Of a stretch of DNA of 64,000 nucleotides, positions 1-12,968 are shown piece after piece. Positions within the stretch are counted from its first letter, which is position 1, and every line of letters starts with the position of its first letter. The notes below the pieces were generated by a model. The model did no database searches and was not told the DNA's origin. It saw only the letters and a program-made list of their open reading frames with translations. The stretch comes from Morinoia aosen (Eukaryota; Arthropoda; Malacostraca; Amphipoda; Talitridae), in NCBI GenBank assembly GCA_030386875.1, contig CM059563.1, positions 18,370,001 to 18,434,000 on the forward strand, given 5' to 3'. The translations under genes and the position numbers were made by a program.

Positions 1-1015
1 CGAAACCCTCAATTTTAATATATTTTTTAGAGAAAATTCGTCCATGATAGCATTGTACCCGTGTCAACTCTAGAAACCTGCCCGGACGCCAAGTGGTATG
101 TCGGGGCATGGCCACCGTGACAGACCTGCCTCCTGGACGGACGACGTTGTAGAAGAAGCGCATCTGCCGATCGGACGGACCTATTGTCGAGGCCGCTAGA
201 TCTAGTTGTGTTGTCGTTAACAGGTCACGCCCTCGTGTGTGACAGGTATGTAAGAGCTTGATTAGGATTATTATGGCGTCTATGACTATCATCCTACTTG
301 TCCATATTGGTTTTGTATATGTCTTTGTTTGAACATATCCGCTATTCCATGTAGTAGTCGTATGTATTGTTTGTGCCCTTCAGGCTATGGTGGAGAAGGA
401 CGTACCCTATGGGAACTCTCTCGCTTCTCTAAACCATTCTAAGACAATGGAGAGGATCTACGTGGGGAGAAGTCTTCGCGTGTAACCTGGCCTCTCGATC
501 CCTTGTTGACTCTTCCCAGCCCTCCGGCTTCACGCTTGGAGTTGGGCTTCGCCATAGTCTAGAGCCTAGTACGACCAGCGCCAGCCTCATCTCGAGCTGC
601 GCCGAGATCGCGGAGGTGGCTTCGGGCCCCGACGATTACGGGGGGCCTAACCGTCCAGTGTCAGGACACTGTGCCCTATGCGGGAGCGTTACCGCGTCTG
701 TTGTGTAACCTAGGGTTAAGGATTACTTTAGGATCTAAGGATAGGATAGGTTAGGTGTTCGGCTACCTCGGCCACTTGTTCGCTCCCGAGTAGCCGTTTT
801 AGTGTACTAATATACTTTAAGTCTCGTGTTCGACCGACCTTTCCTTTTCCATCCGGGTATCCTTTCCTTGTATTTCGGAGGTACTCGAACCGATCGGTAC
901 CCTTCCGGGGTCTCGCTACCCGTATCGCCGGGTGAGTGCAGGTCCCGAATTCTTACGTGGGGGGGGGTGGGTGCCTTTGCAAGGCTAGGAGGCTGGACTT
1001 CAGCTCCCTGGTACC
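1..1015. other. No gene recognised
   Basis: No reading frame here resembles a known protein. The stretch around 400-720 is noticeably richer in G and C than most of the window, without a convincing promoter or coding pattern. The short TAGGTTAGG-like run near 740 is too brief to be a telomeric tract. Confidence 0.5.
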
Positions 1016-1019
1016 TTCA

Positions 1020-1135
1020 GAACCCCTCACATGGTATTTAACAGATCTCTCTGACACCAAAAGGTTTTTAACAGAGCTGCCTGATGCTGAGTGGTTTTCA
1101 ACAGGATTGCCTGACACTAAGTGGTTTTTAAACGC
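1020..1135. repeat. Short ~30-bp tandem repeat, about 3-4 copies
   Basis: Units resembling TTTTTAACAGAGCTGCCTGA followed by TGCTGAGTGG recur with a period near 30 bases and moderate divergence. The frame that crosses them is a by-product of the repeat. Confidence 0.7.
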
Positions 1136-1149
1136 GAAATGTTGCCTGG

Positions 1150-1460
1150 AAAAAGGCGGAAGTCAATTACATTGGCCACAAATACCACAACCTAACAACC
1201 CTAGTATACTGAGGGAGTGCTGCAGAGATCACGTAATTGCTTTTTAAAAGCCAAATTCCCTTTACTAAAAGCGTAACTTTGATTAGAATGTCGACAAAAA
1301 AGTCAAACTGACAACCTAAGCAGCTTGGGAACGCTGCAGAGATTACGCTAATTGCTTTTTAAACCCCGAATACTTTAGCCAAAAGCCTAACTTCAATCAT
1401 ATTGGCCGGCCACGAAAAAGCCCAACTGATAGCAGCTTGGGATCGCTGCTGAGTCACACG
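1150..1460. repeat. Diverged ~118-bp tandem repeat, about 2.5 copies
   Basis: The block 'GCTGCAGAGAT.ACG.AATTGC' followed by TTTTTAAA, then an AAAAGC.TAACTT motif and a CAGCTTGGGA motif, recurs at about 1220, 1333 and (degraded) 1450. The copies are old. No coding function is visible. Confidence 0.7.
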
Positions 1461-1464
1461 CAAA

Positions 1465-2784
1465 GGATCCTTCTCAGAGGAGGATCAATGCTGCGCAGCC
1501 GTGGGCCGCTAGTGAGCATTGCCTGCTTTGGCCACCGCATAACTTTGGCCCACACAGCCCCGCACTGCACCGAGCTCCCATCAACCAGATTGCGCTTACC
1601 TCCTACGTGCCACGTCTGTGATTATATCCCTAATGACGCAAATTGTCAGCAACCTGATTCAGCGAGAAAAGGATTTTGCCTGTGGTTTGTTTAGGTGTAG
1701 TCAGTATCTTTCTCATGCTGTGCGTTTGACAGAAATGTGGGTTAAATGAAGCGAGTTTTTTTCTGTACTCGGTGAAAAAAGATGTTGAAATACACCTTAA
1801 TATGCCACAACACTCCTATTATAAATATTGAAGTAGAAATATAGCACGATCGAAGTTATTAAAGCACAATTATTAAAACACGTTAATTGACAGCCAAAAT
1901 CTACCAAAAATCATCTTGGTTCTAATAATCTGTAGATTTAATCATTTATTGAGATGCAAGGGATTGAATTCGATGTGATGTATACTCGTAGATTGTGAAA
2001 TCTGTAACGAAAGTTCAATGAACTGAAATGATTAAGACGAACATCACTGACTTCTCAGCCCAGCGTTGACTAGAAATGAATCTAAACAAGCATAATATTT
2101 GGTTAGCGAAACGAGCTCATTGTTGAGTGGTTTGGACAAGCAGGCAAAAGTGATATAAATATTCCTAACCTGTGATTAATTCTGCTGAACTGTCAGTATG
2201 TCGAAAAAGTGCCCTTTTTATTTATTTGGGTATATGGGGGAAAAACTTTATTGGTTTTAAAAACGAACACTTCAATAGTACAGTTGACAATTCTATATCT
2301 TACAACCGGCATAGTGACTCTCACTGTCGACATTTCTTCTTCGCCACTAAACTTTCCTCCTAGCTACTCATCAGATCCAATCTCAGATCTGTTGAGCCCA
2401 AAATCATCAGATCATCTTCAGCCTTCACCGCTAGCGCATCAACTTCTGGACCTCACCATCTGGACCAGCTCCGCTACCTCATCATCCGGCACGGCTTCTT
2501 CCGCCGTCCGTCAAATTGGTGTCCTCTGGTCTTGTTGACGCACTACGGTCGGCATGGGAGGATGCGGCTAAGCACCCTGTGAACGCGAGTGCGCACCCGT
2601 CATCATCACCTCACTCACCGCATGAAGACACTTCGCTTCGTCGTTAGAGCAGTAAATCGCAGTGCTGTCGTGAGTCGTGCGTAAGCGTTAGATTGTTCGG
2701 CTGAAGCTCATTGAAGTGTTCCGTTCCCTACTGTTAAATAATTGCGCCTAGGGTAATCAATCTATATATTTACTAGTTAGAATT
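1465..2784. other. No gene recognised
   Basis: AT-rich DNA with a more GC-rich patch at 2380-2650. Short open frames in that patch (for example 2209-2538) do not show a consistent family signature. Confidence 0.45.
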
Positions 2785-3165
2785 AGATCAGAGGTGTAGA
2801 TCAGATCGGGGTGTGTTTATTTACGGGTTTAGGTGCAGATCAGATCGGGGTGTGTTTATTTACGGGTTTAGGTGCAGATCAGATCGGGGTGTGTTTATTT
2901 ACGGGTTTAGGTGTAGATCAGATCCAGGTGTATTTATTTACGGGTTTAGGTGTAGATCAGATCCAGGTGTATTTATTTACGGGTGTAGGTGTAGATCAGA
3001 TCCAGGTGTATTTATTTACGGGTGTAGGTGTAGATCAGATCCAGGTGTATTTATTTATGGGTTTAGGTGTTTCAGATCAGATCGGTGGTGTAACGTTAGT
3101 TGAGGTGTTTTAGATCAGATCGGTGGGTGTTACGTTAGTTGAGGTGTTTGAGATCAGATCGGGGT
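2785..3165. repeat. 39-bp minisatellite, about 9 copies
   Basis: The unit begins AGATCAGATCGGGGTGTGTT and continues TATTTACGGGTTTAGGTGC, 39 bases in all. Variants with CCAGGTG or GTGTAGGTG are clustered in the second half. Because 39 is a multiple of three, two forward frames stay open through the array and give meaningless repetitive peptides. Confidence 0.93.
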
Positions 3166-6100
3166 TAGTTTGGGTGTGTTTAACTGATTTATTCTCCAAG
3201 CCGGGCAGATCATCATACATCGTAGTTACTCCTTTGCTTTAAATTTTGCTATTTTGTTTCACCTAGGTGCACTAACGGAAGGCGCGGGGTTTGCGCCTGG
3301 AGTCACGACAGCGGCTCCGACACTTCGGGCCGAGTCTCCGACGCAACCATAGAACGAAAACCATCGTTCTCCATCACCTAATTTATTTTTCATTGCACGA
3401 TTATTTATTTATTTATCGGCATTGTTAAATATTCTGGTGGTACTATTAAAACTTTATTCCATTGTCTGCATTTCAAATTCCCCCCGCTCGCTTTTTTCGT
3501 TACAGTATGCTTGTTTCTTAATCAATTCTTTACTTTCAAAAACGTTTTGCGTTCCTCATGAACCATGAAATTCATATGGAGCTTTATAAATAAAATCACT
3601 TTACTTGAATTCATACTTACTTGCGACTCTAAAATGGAAATGAGCGTTACATTTGGCGGGAGAAATTTGCGAAGGATAATACATAATTTTAGAGGTATAA
3701 AATAATGAAGCATCACTGAACTCATAAACTTCCCTGATGATCCAGCTCCTAAGATTCCTCTTCCTTAAAAACCAACTTCATTGCAAACTTTGGCCCGCGG
3801 CCTGACATGAAATTTCTGCAAACAGATTTGTTTCATGAGATCGTTCATTTGTGAAAGAAACTCTGGAGTCTGACCGGCACTAAAGCAGACCTATAGCTAT
3901 ATTGCGTAAGTTTTTGAAATATAGCAAGTGTTGTGCACCGCCAGTACTTCGAGATGGGCATGGGTTCGGCTATGGCAGACACTTGTTCTTTAATTTCCAT
4001 GGTTCACTGAAGTCCTATATCGAATACATAATTTTCAGTCGGAAGCTGTCGTCGCCTAAATATTTTTTAACCAAAAGCTTTTATCGAAATGGTCAAGTCT
4101 CTATTCGGCACACGCTTCGAGGGCGGCGAATGAAGCAATTTCCATTTGAACTTAACTATGAGCTTCGGCCTTCGTAAAGCTGTGGCTGTTTTAAACGAAA
4201 CGGGGATCTACAATATTTTGAAAATAAACCCTCAACTCATGTTGTGTGCGCCATGAGCCAGTTCTCCAGCGTATCTCTAACTTCTGCCCGTATAGTTGTC
4301 AATGCCCGTTATATAACCTTTAATCATGACTAAAAACTCTGGTTTTACATAATCTCAAAGCATTCGAAAGATTCTTCTGCTTGTTTGCTTTTTGCTCGCT
4401 GGCTTGCTTTGTCCACCACTCTTGCCACGCCCTGTAAACTGGATTCGTGAACACTGCGTTCTTGTTGTAAATTTCTGGTTTTGAATTTCAATCTAACTAT
4501 GTTTAATAAAAGTCATTTGAAAGTCATCGGAGTTAAAATGGAGGTATAATTGACGGAACACATTTATATAATGTTCAATTAAAAGTAGCTATCACGAATA
4601 AATTTTATCTTTACCGTTAAAAAATGGTTTCAATTTTGACGACGGTTCATTTATATTGACAAAAATTCTCTCGAAAGTTAATTTGAGACTAAAATAAAGT
4701 AATCAAAAGAAGAAATGACACGTATTTGAACAGTTCGATTAAATAAAATTACCATTGAATTGCTGCTCCACCTGAAAACTGCCATCATTTTTCGAAGGCG
4801 CGGGTACACTATTTGAGTGACGATGGATAATCAAGCTAGATCCAGCGTAATTTTTAGTCTGTACACTGTAATATCATGACCACCAGAATTAAAGGATTTG
4901 AGTATTTTGCCGAACTTCAAATTTCAGACAACGGACCCATAGCTGATCAAAATTACGTGTTCGCATCTCCGTAACTAAAACAGGACAAAAGATATTCCTC
5001 CCGGGTACATCAATAGAGAAACTGGTGCAGTGAGGCTAGCTAGCGTCACTGCAGGACGAGATGGGGTGTTCGATCGCACCAGCGTCGTATGATGGGGCTT
5101 CCGTGACTGAGTGCCGCGCGGCTGACAGGATTTAGCGTTGCTTGAAGAAGAGTTGAGATGTAGCATGTACTGGAAATTGGCTCATCCAATATTTAACTTA
5201 GTTACTGAATCAGAGTACGAAATGCAAAATACAATATATATTGTGTGAGTGGATTGGTAAATAATTCGTAGTTGTTGAAAAAATTATGGTGAAGATCACT
5301 TCCGTAGGTAAAAATGGCGGTACCAGTTACATAACCTGAGGACATCAGTATCTCAATATATTCACCCGTGCTGAATATCTTCCGTCCAATATTAGTTAAT
5401 TAGATGCGGGTACGGATTTTTGCACAGCAATAAGCTCGTTGTCTGTAATTCAATTTCGATATAACACGCAAATTCTTCAATTCAGCTGGGAAATGATATC
5501 ATAATATGCTAACTATAAAATACGTTGACTTGGATTTGCTTAACGAGATTCTCAATTTTGACGTCAAATAAAAATTTATAACTTTTACGTCACAGCATGC
5601 CATACCCGAAAAAATCAAACTTCAACGACTGTTTTCAACGTTGGGGTTTGAAAAGCACCTGTACTTGTTTTTTTCACTTAACTGATGTGCCTGTCGCCTT
5701 CGAAATGAAAGCTTAGGGCTTTGGTAAAAACCAAGAGTGAGCAAAAGTCAAGCACTTATCAAAGTCCAAAAAAATACCATCAGGTGAAAATATATGACAG
5801 AGATCACAACAATAAATTAGGTACGGGAAAATTAACTCGAAGTTTATACAATCATTCAAGGGCAAAAAAAAAATTCCCGCTACATCAATGACTGAAATCA
5901 ATTGAAAGTTCAGCCGCAGACAAACACCATTCGGAATATGTTTATCGAACCAGTTTCTTTCGTTTCACAAATAATTTAGAAATCAAAGAAGGTTTCCATC
6001 AAAGAAATTTCAATAATATTGGCCGACAAATGTTTCACAAATTTCACTAAAAAATACTTAAACAGTTTCTTCTGTTTCTTATATAATTAGGAAATCAAAG

Positions 6101-6249
6101 AAGTTTTCCATTAATTTGGTCGATAAGATTTTCATAAATTTCGTTAGAAAACAACTAAAAAATAGGTCTCCGTCTCTTCCGATGTTTTGAAAGGACTTAG
6201 AATTTCACCAAAAGGGATATGGACTCACGATAAATTCGAGAGGTAGAAT
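3166..6249. other. No gene recognised
   Basis: Three kilobases of AT-rich sequence without a coding frame over about 90 codons and without splice-linked homology that I can recognise. Frames at 3902-4177 and 4975-5166 show no family signature. Confidence 0.5.
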
Positions 6250-7088
6250 CTGATGAAAGGAATGTAGGTACAACTCACAACTAATAAAAGTAATATAGGT
6301 ACAACTCTCAACAGATGAAAGGAATGTAAGTGCAACTCACAACCAATAAAAGAAATTTAGGTACAACTCTCAACTGATGAAAGGAATGTAGGTACAACTC
6401 ACAACTAATAAAAGTAATGTAGGTACAACTCTCAACTGATGAAAGAAATGTAAGTACAACTCACAACCAATAAAAGGAATGTAGGTACAACTCTCAACTG
6501 ATTAAAAAAATGTAGGTGCAACTCACAACCAATAAAAGGAATGTAGGTTCAACTCTCAACTGATTAAAGGAATGTAGGTGCAACTCACAACTGATGAAAG
6601 AAATGTAAGTACAACTCACAACCAATAAAAGGAATGTAGGTACAACTCTCAATTGATGAAAGAAATGTAAGTACAACTCACAACCAATAAAAGGAATGCA
6701 GGTACAACTCTCAACTGATTAAAGGAATGTAGGTGCAACTCACAACCAATAAAAGGAATGTAGGTACAACTCTCAACTGATTAAAGGAATGTAGGTGCAA
6801 CTCTTACCTCATGAGAGGAATGTAGGTACAACTCTCAACTGATGAAAGGAATGTAGGTACAACTCACAACCAATAAAAGGAATGTAGGTACAACTCTCAA
6901 CTGATTAAAGGAATGTAGGGGCAACTCTTACCTCATGAGAAGAATGTAGGTACAACTCACAACCAATAAAAGGAATATAGGTACAACTCTCAACTAATTA
7001 AAGGAATGTAGGTGCAACTCTCACCTCATGAGAGGAATGTCGGTACAACTCTCAACCGACGAAAGGAATGTACGCACAGCTCTCACGG
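6250..7088. repeat. 31-bp minisatellite with dimeric structure, about 27 copies
   Basis: The unit is GGAATGTAGGTACAACTC plus 13 bases. Two classes, CACAACCAATAAAA and TCAACTGATGAAA, largely alternate, so the effective repeat is a ~62-bp dimer. A third class (TTACCTCATGAGA) enters near the right end, and the last copies are the most degraded. Confidence 0.93.
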
Positions 7089-8334
7089 CAGCAAGCATCA
7101 TTTCCCACGAAGCATCGGCTGCGGGAAGCGGGTTGCCTTCTCTTTGATCACGTGAGTGCGACTGGAGTTATGGCGTCCAATTTTGCCCCAGAATGAGGGT
7201 GTCAGAGCCCTGACATGGGGCCCTCCCATGAGGTGGTGACGAGCGGTAATGGGCTCACAGAACATGCAAAGACAAGCCCTGGTCACGGCATTTTTTGGAG
7301 GCGGAATGCGACTCCCGGAAAACAAGTTCGCGGTGCGACGCTCGTTGACCTGCATGACTAAAGTCAGCTTGGCTTCTCAAAATGAGATGTGGTTTTTTTA
7401 TCAGTTCGGCTGCTCTGACCGACGTATAGCTCTGAAGGACTCTGGAGGTGCTGCTACACTCAGCCAGAATCACTTTGATTGTAATAAAAATTGATGTGCC
7501 TAAATTAATGCGCTGTTACAACCAGTGAACGCAATTTTTGTTCTGTAAAACGTGCTTGTATGATACGAGTAATAAACCCTATTGCTAGTATGCTAAGAGT
7601 AATACAGGCAATTGCTTGTATACTACAAATAGTAAAAGGTATATTTGTTAAAAAAGTTCGTGTTCCCACCGACCTTACTTCTGCGTGCATTATCAGACAA
7701 TTGAATTTGACAATACATCTTCTTCCTTAATTTCTAAACGGTATTTTGTGAATTAAGATTACAAAATTGTGTGAGCTTAGAATATTTAAAATTTGGTATT
7801 GGGCGTTTCCCTTCCTCTGATGTTGCGGAAGGCAGGGAAGTATGTAGCTACCAAAGCAAACTCTAGAGTACGCTTTGTTCACTTAGTGCGGCAATATTCG
7901 TGCTTGGGTAACTGTGTGATGTGAAAGTTTCTTCATGGGATCATTGATTTATTGGCGATTTTTTTTAGTTATTGCATGGTTGTAATATCCCGATGGTTAT
8001 TGTTACTCTTACTTTTCACGAGATTCTCTCGTTTTAAAGACATGACACTAATATTGAATGAAATTTTCGCTTCAATGAACGCATTTCTCTTAAAACCCAC
8101 AGAATGACAGTGGGTAACATCAATGTAAAGAAAAATTAGCATGTCCTGCCATTACATATACAGAGACTCAATATAAATATTAAGTAGCAGAAGAAGTAGT
8201 AGTAGCAGAAGCAGGAAAATAAGTTAGTTAAGCTTCAGTAGCAAAACTTATGCCACGCCGAAAGTGTAAATGTTAAGCCATCTATGCATCTGTAAGTGAA
8301 GAGTTTGCTAACGAGATAAGATTAGATGTTAGTT
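7089..8334. other. No gene recognised
   Basis: A modestly GC-richer patch at 7090-7480 follows the array and has short overlapping frames on both strands, none recognisable. The rest is AT-rich with a short (AGT)n/(AGA)n-like run near 8190. Confidence 0.5.
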
Positions 8335-8586
8335 CAAGCCTCCCTGAAGGCAACAAAAGCGTTTCAAAAAAGAGGAAGGAGGAAGGCACCATTTGAAGAC
8401 GAAAGTAGTAGGTGCTAGAAAACAGGACAGCTGTGAAACGAAAAAGGATGATCCGTAACAAAATTCAACACCTATTCTACTTCAACAATAGGAAGGCCCA
8501 CCTCACCTTTAGCTCGGGACCTCACATAATCCCCATAGGAGCGCAAATTTCCATAGAAACAATAGTTATAACCCCCTGAGGGGGAG
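8335..8586 (-). repeat. Dispersed ~380-bp repeat family, copy 1 (internally deleted)
   Basis: On the minus strand it reads from the CCCCCTCAGGGGG-type palindrome through the AGCTAAAGGT-like segment to GAGGAAGGCACC and GCCTCCC. It matches the copies at 12.4, 42.4 and 43.9 kb. It lacks the middle segment present in the fuller copies. No coding capacity is seen. Confidence 0.85.
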
Positions 8587-9942
8587 TTTGATGACATACC
8601 CATGAACATATTTTCCACTAACGAACTCATTGCTACTGCGAACATCAAGCCCAAGTTAAGGCAAGTCATACAGTGTAGATCTCGCTGTAAATCTGTCAGA
8701 GGGTGTAAGTCTTCAATCAGAAAATTTAGTGTCGTCTTCAGTAACATCCATTCTGTAACACAATGTAGGTTCACCTGAATTGAGCTTTGACTTTAAAGTG
8801 TTTTTTTTCGGAATTTATTTAACTGAAACAGTTTCCTACTTAACTGAATCTTACATTTTTTCTGCACCCTGATGTAACTTTAGTACACGCGCTATAGAGG
8901 GATACTGCGTCTCGAAGGTAAAATAAAATCTTTATTACTTGCTCGTAATAAGCAGGGAAATCGCTCCCCACAGAGACCTTCGCTTCAGTCCATACACAGG
9001 CAAAAGTTAATAATATTGGAAATGTTTCTTATCGGCCCATACCTGAACGATAATATTTTATTACTCTTCATTAACAAGGGTTCTTTTACACAGATATGGA
9101 TCTTTTTTCGCACAAATCGATTTAAAACAATTAAGCTCCAAGTTCTTAGTTTTTGATAAGCACCAAAAACTAGTGCATGCGCAACAATTTATAATTTCCA
9201 AACGCAAAAAGATGCAAATCAAAAATTATTTTCCCATGAAAGGACTCGGAAGATGATACTCGTAGTCTCGAGCAGACTAACGATTCTTCGAGATCAAATT
9301 CACGTCACCAATTTAACCCTGACACTTGAAAAAGATTGATAAATCAACATTAAAGCACGGATACGGGTCCTTTACTGCATTTGAAAAAGAATCGGTAGAA
9401 AACTGTTTTCTTTCGCAATTTTACCATTGGATTAATCCTCCATCTAACTGTCACGCCGCTTCAACGGCCTCATAGCCCGCCCTTGCGCTGTACCCGCTAC
9501 AACAGCGATTTTACCAGTTCATCGCACGTTTATTAAAAGACGAAGAAAATAGCTCATCATATTTCCTAAAACACTCGATCTACAATATTCGATATCACTG
9601 TCTATGTATAAAAAAGCAACATTTCAATGTACGAACATCATCTTCAGGCTGAAAAATACAAAACCTGGGGACTGTGGACTCCTTAAGGGTCAATGGATGT
9701 GCCTCAAGGAGTCCATAAAGGTTAAGTTAAAAATTAACATCTGTATTCACTATATTTATGCACAGTATCAAGTCGTACTTGTTTTGGTATAATATATAAT
9801 GTTTACTTTACTCATGCTTTGTGCACGTGACTAAATATAGCATATTCATTGCAAGCAATGTTATGTTCATTTGCGTTTCGCTAGGAAAGGAGTCCATGAC
9901 TTTCACCAGACTCCCAAAGGGGTTCGTGACTCAAAAAGTTAA
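8587..9942. other. No gene recognised
   Basis: AT-rich DNA with no frame above about 60 codons that looks coding. Confidence 0.5.
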
Positions 9943-10250
9943 AGGATGTTTTATTCCATTCAAACCTTATCCATATCATCTTATGCACTGGTTCTTCAAA
10001 TAACTTATTACGAACATCAAAACGCAATGGCGCTTAACCCCGGACAAGCCGGTACCCATTTCCGACACCTGGGTAGAGTGAGTAATTATGGCTGAGTTCT
10101 CCTTTTTCCCAACGGAGAAGACAGTTAAGAACCTCTGTACATCAATCTCACCCACATCGCTCTCAAATCCCAGTCGAAGCGACGGCATGTGCAGGGAAGG
10201 AGAAGGATATTGATCAGTTCGGGCTTGCATTGATCACGGCCCGCCAAGGC
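9943..10250 (-). mobile_element. tRNA-type SINE family, diverged copy
   Basis: On the minus strand the central block CCCAGGTGTCGGAAATGGG and the 3' part ending in AATGGAATAAAACATCC match the SINEs at 19.8, 22.4 and 25.3 kb. The tRNA-like 5' part is degraded or replaced here, so the 5' limit is uncertain. Confidence 0.75.
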
Positions 10251-10439
10251 GTGCATTTTTAAATAGACTCGCCACAAGAGGGCTATAAATAAGTGAGCCA
10301 CTTCGATGCTCCGCAGGAAGCCTCCACGGCGCACGCGCCCTCTGCTCCTCAGGAGCGAGCACCTTTGTCTGTGGAGGGTGGAATTCTGTGCAACGTGCGA
10401 GGGAAAAGAGGAACTCTTTTTCTCGTACTCTGACTACTT

Positions 10440-10620
10440 CACTGAACTTGAAATCTTCGCAAAGAGTAATTAATCATAAGGCGTAAAGTACTTTGTTTGA
10501 AGGGGTTACCTTAATCTGTTTTTTAGATGTAACTGAACTTGAAATCTTTTCAAAGAGTAATTAATCACAAGGCGTATAGTAGTTTGTTTAAGGAGGCTAT
10601 CACAATTTTTTGTTATAAAT
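10440..10620. repeat. Tandem duplication, ~93-bp unit, two copies
   Basis: The segment TGAACTTGAAATCTT..CAAA continuing GAGTAATTAATCA.AAGGCG occurs at about 10445 and again at about 10538, followed in both by a GTTTGAAGG/GTTTAAGG motif. It is a simple local duplication. Confidence 0.8.
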
Positions 10621-10837
10621 GTAGTAAGTGTAAAATGATCGATTGCTCGATGTTTTAATGAATTTTGTTTGACTAAATTGTTCAAGAAGAAGGGTTGCGA
10701 ACTGCATGACGAGCTAGTATTTTATGATGACTTTGAATGTTGTTCAACAGCTGGAATTTTTGAGTTAACAGTGAAGAACATTAGAAGAAGTTATGGATTT
10801 CGGAAATTTTGTTTGGTCGTTCTCATAACTTAATACA

Positions 10838-11045
10838 CTTCATGAAAATATGACGGGAGTATAATTATTGTCCGTGCGTAATCCTGACATCACAGTACTT
10901 ATTCAAGCTCTGATTACCATTAATGTAATAAAAATTAATTTTATTCACTTGTTAGTTCTGTGTTTGATGTGGACCAGCCTGTTTTATAACATTTCAGGGT
11001 TTTATTCAGGCATCAATTATACTCCCGTTATGTTTTCATGATGTG
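10838..11045. mobile_element. Small inverted-repeat element (MITE-like)
   Basis: TTCATGAAAATATGACGGGA followed by GTATAATTA at the left is matched in inverted orientation near 11014-11043 with two mismatches, giving ~28-bp inverted ends about 200 bases apart. No target duplication is certain. Confidence 0.5.
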
Positions 11046-11099
11046 ATGAACTACCATACACTTTTGATATAAAATGACCAAATTTCAATTGAATTGAAC

Positions 11100-11578
11100 T
11101 CCACTTTAGACTCAACAAGCTTAATGAAGAAAACTTCCGACGTGGAGAACCAACTGCGTCTGTATCAGGATTACCAGAAGGGTATTTTTCCTGGCCAAAT
11201 TCAGAAGTTTCGGTCAGAAAGAAGACCAGATCTGGCAGCCTTGGTCTGTATCTTTAATGAGCTGTCGTAAACTGGCTCTGCCATTGATTGAGGGGCCAGT
11301 CTGTGTGAGTTGCGTCACACTCGCACGCTAGTGACACGGTTATTAAGCGTGCAGCGGTGCCACACTGCCTCGGATTTGCGTCATTACGCGCTACTCGACA
11401 TCGCCGTGTTCTTGTTTGAATCATATGAAGTAACTGATTCTTCTGATTTGTAAATAAAAGGAAAACTTTGTTTTATATGAAGGAGTAACATTTTCATGGT
11501 TTATTTCGGTACCCTATTTACTCAGCTGGCAAATTCAAAAGAGCCGCCAGTTACTTCTGGCCCACCCTGTATAAGGAC
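11100..11578. mobile_element. Probable transposon remnant ending in CACCCTGTATA
   Basis: The block closes with GGCCCACCCTGTATA, a terminal motif common in arthropod DNA transposons and MITEs. The inner part (11280-11420) is CpG-richer than its surroundings. No transposase frame survives and no matching inverted end was found on the left, so the class is open. Confidence 0.4.
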
Positions 11579-11689
11579 GTTACTGTAGATTTTCAGTGCT
11601 ATACATAGTGATTTTCACTATGTATGTGATTTTCAGTGCTATACCTAGTGGGAACTGAACCATGCTTTCATGAGTTAAAAGAAATGGTT

Positions 11690-12066
11690 TTGTATTAAAT
11701 CCATAACGATTAAATGAAATGGTATGGTACAGATCCATGATGATTAAAAAAATGGTGTGATACAGTTCCATAATGTTTAAAAGAAATTGCATGATGCAGA
11801 TTGCAGATCCATAATGATTCAAAGAAATGGTATGACACAGGTCCATAACGATTAAAAAAATGGTGCACTACTAGATCTATGGTGATTAAAAGAAATAGCA
11901 CGATATTAGACTCATAACAATTAAAAGAAATAGTAAGATATCAGATCAATTATGATCAAAAGAAAATGAACGATATTAGATCCATAATTATGACTAAAAG
12001 AAATGGTGTGATACAAGATCCATAATGATTAAAATAAACGGTATGATGCACGTAGATCCATAATAA
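11690..12066. repeat. ~34-bp minisatellite, about 10 diverged copies
   Basis: Units of the form GATCCATAATGATTAAAAGA followed by AATGGTATGATACA are repeated with considerable divergence and small length changes. The minus-strand frames crossing it are repeat artefacts. Confidence 0.88.
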
Positions 12067-12417
12067 TCCCTTAGTTCTTGAACATAGCTTTGCATTACCA
12101 GTGATGAAGCGAATGTGTAAAGGGAACTTATTTCCAGTTCTTAGAAAAATTAAAATTCAAAGCAAGTGCCTACACCAGCTTACGCAAACCTGCATTCTGG
12201 TTTCAACGTGCGTACGCTACAAATGAGGTATTTTGGTTCTAACACTATCGCATGTTTGATTGTGTTCACTAGTTGATTATCGCTGTTTAATTGAGCATGG
12301 TCTTGGATATGAAGCTGAAGTAAAGGAGCACCTTAATTTCAGTTTCCAGTCTTTACTTTATGAGTTAAATGTATCACAGACACACGCTGAACTATTGTAG
12401 ACGCATCACACAACTTT

Positions 12418-12793
12418 GGCCTTGATTATTATTATATTATTATATAAGAAAGGTTTAGCCTCCCTTAACCACGACAAAGATGTTCCAAGAGAGGAAAGAG
12501 GAAGGCACCATTTAGTATGGAGTTGAGGGAACGCGGAATCTATGCACAAGGTGCACAGAAACAGTAAGCTAGGAAAGAAGTTCATGAAACAAGAATAAAG
12601 TTGAAGAAGAAAGTAGTAGGTGCTGAAAAACAGGACAGCAGTGAACCGAAAAAAGATAGTCCGTAACAAAACAAAAACCTATTTTATTACAACAAAAAGG
12701 AAGCCTACCTAACCTTTAGCTCGGGCCCTCACATGGTTCCCCTGGGAGCGCTAATTCCCATAGATACAATAGTTGTATCCCCCTGAGGGGCTT
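12418..12793 (-). repeat. Dispersed ~380-bp repeat family, copy 2 (near full length)
   Basis: This is one of the two most complete copies. Read on the minus strand it has CCCCTCAGGGGGATACAA, AGCGCTCCCAGGGGAACC, CCCGAGCTAAAGGTTAG, a pyrimidine-rich middle, GGTGCCTTCCTCTTTCCTC and a TATAATA-rich tail near 12420-12445. No protein frame is conserved among copies, so this is a non-coding mobile repeat of unknown class. Confidence 0.9.
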
Positions 12794-12968
12794 TGGCATT
12801 GATTTAACCGTCAGAATAGCTCTGGGTGAGGCACAGAAACTCGATTTCTAATATTAAATGGCAATGAAGGTATTGCTGATATAGACTTTTTTTCATAAAT
12901 ATAAGCCGCTTGAAAATAATTGAATGAATGACTCATTGTTTGGGTGTTAGGGACTCACGCTGATGTAC

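Noticed and set aside
735..755. TTAGG-type telomeric repeat
   Set aside because: Only one or two imperfect copies; not a tract.
2209..2680. Possible retrotransposon pol or coding fragment in a GC-richer patch
   Set aside because: A few residues recall gypsy-type reverse transcriptase (SNWC.PLVLL), but the match is too short and the surrounding frame has no RT motifs.
3902..4177. 91-codon open frame
   Set aside because: No recognisable motif or context; compatible with chance.
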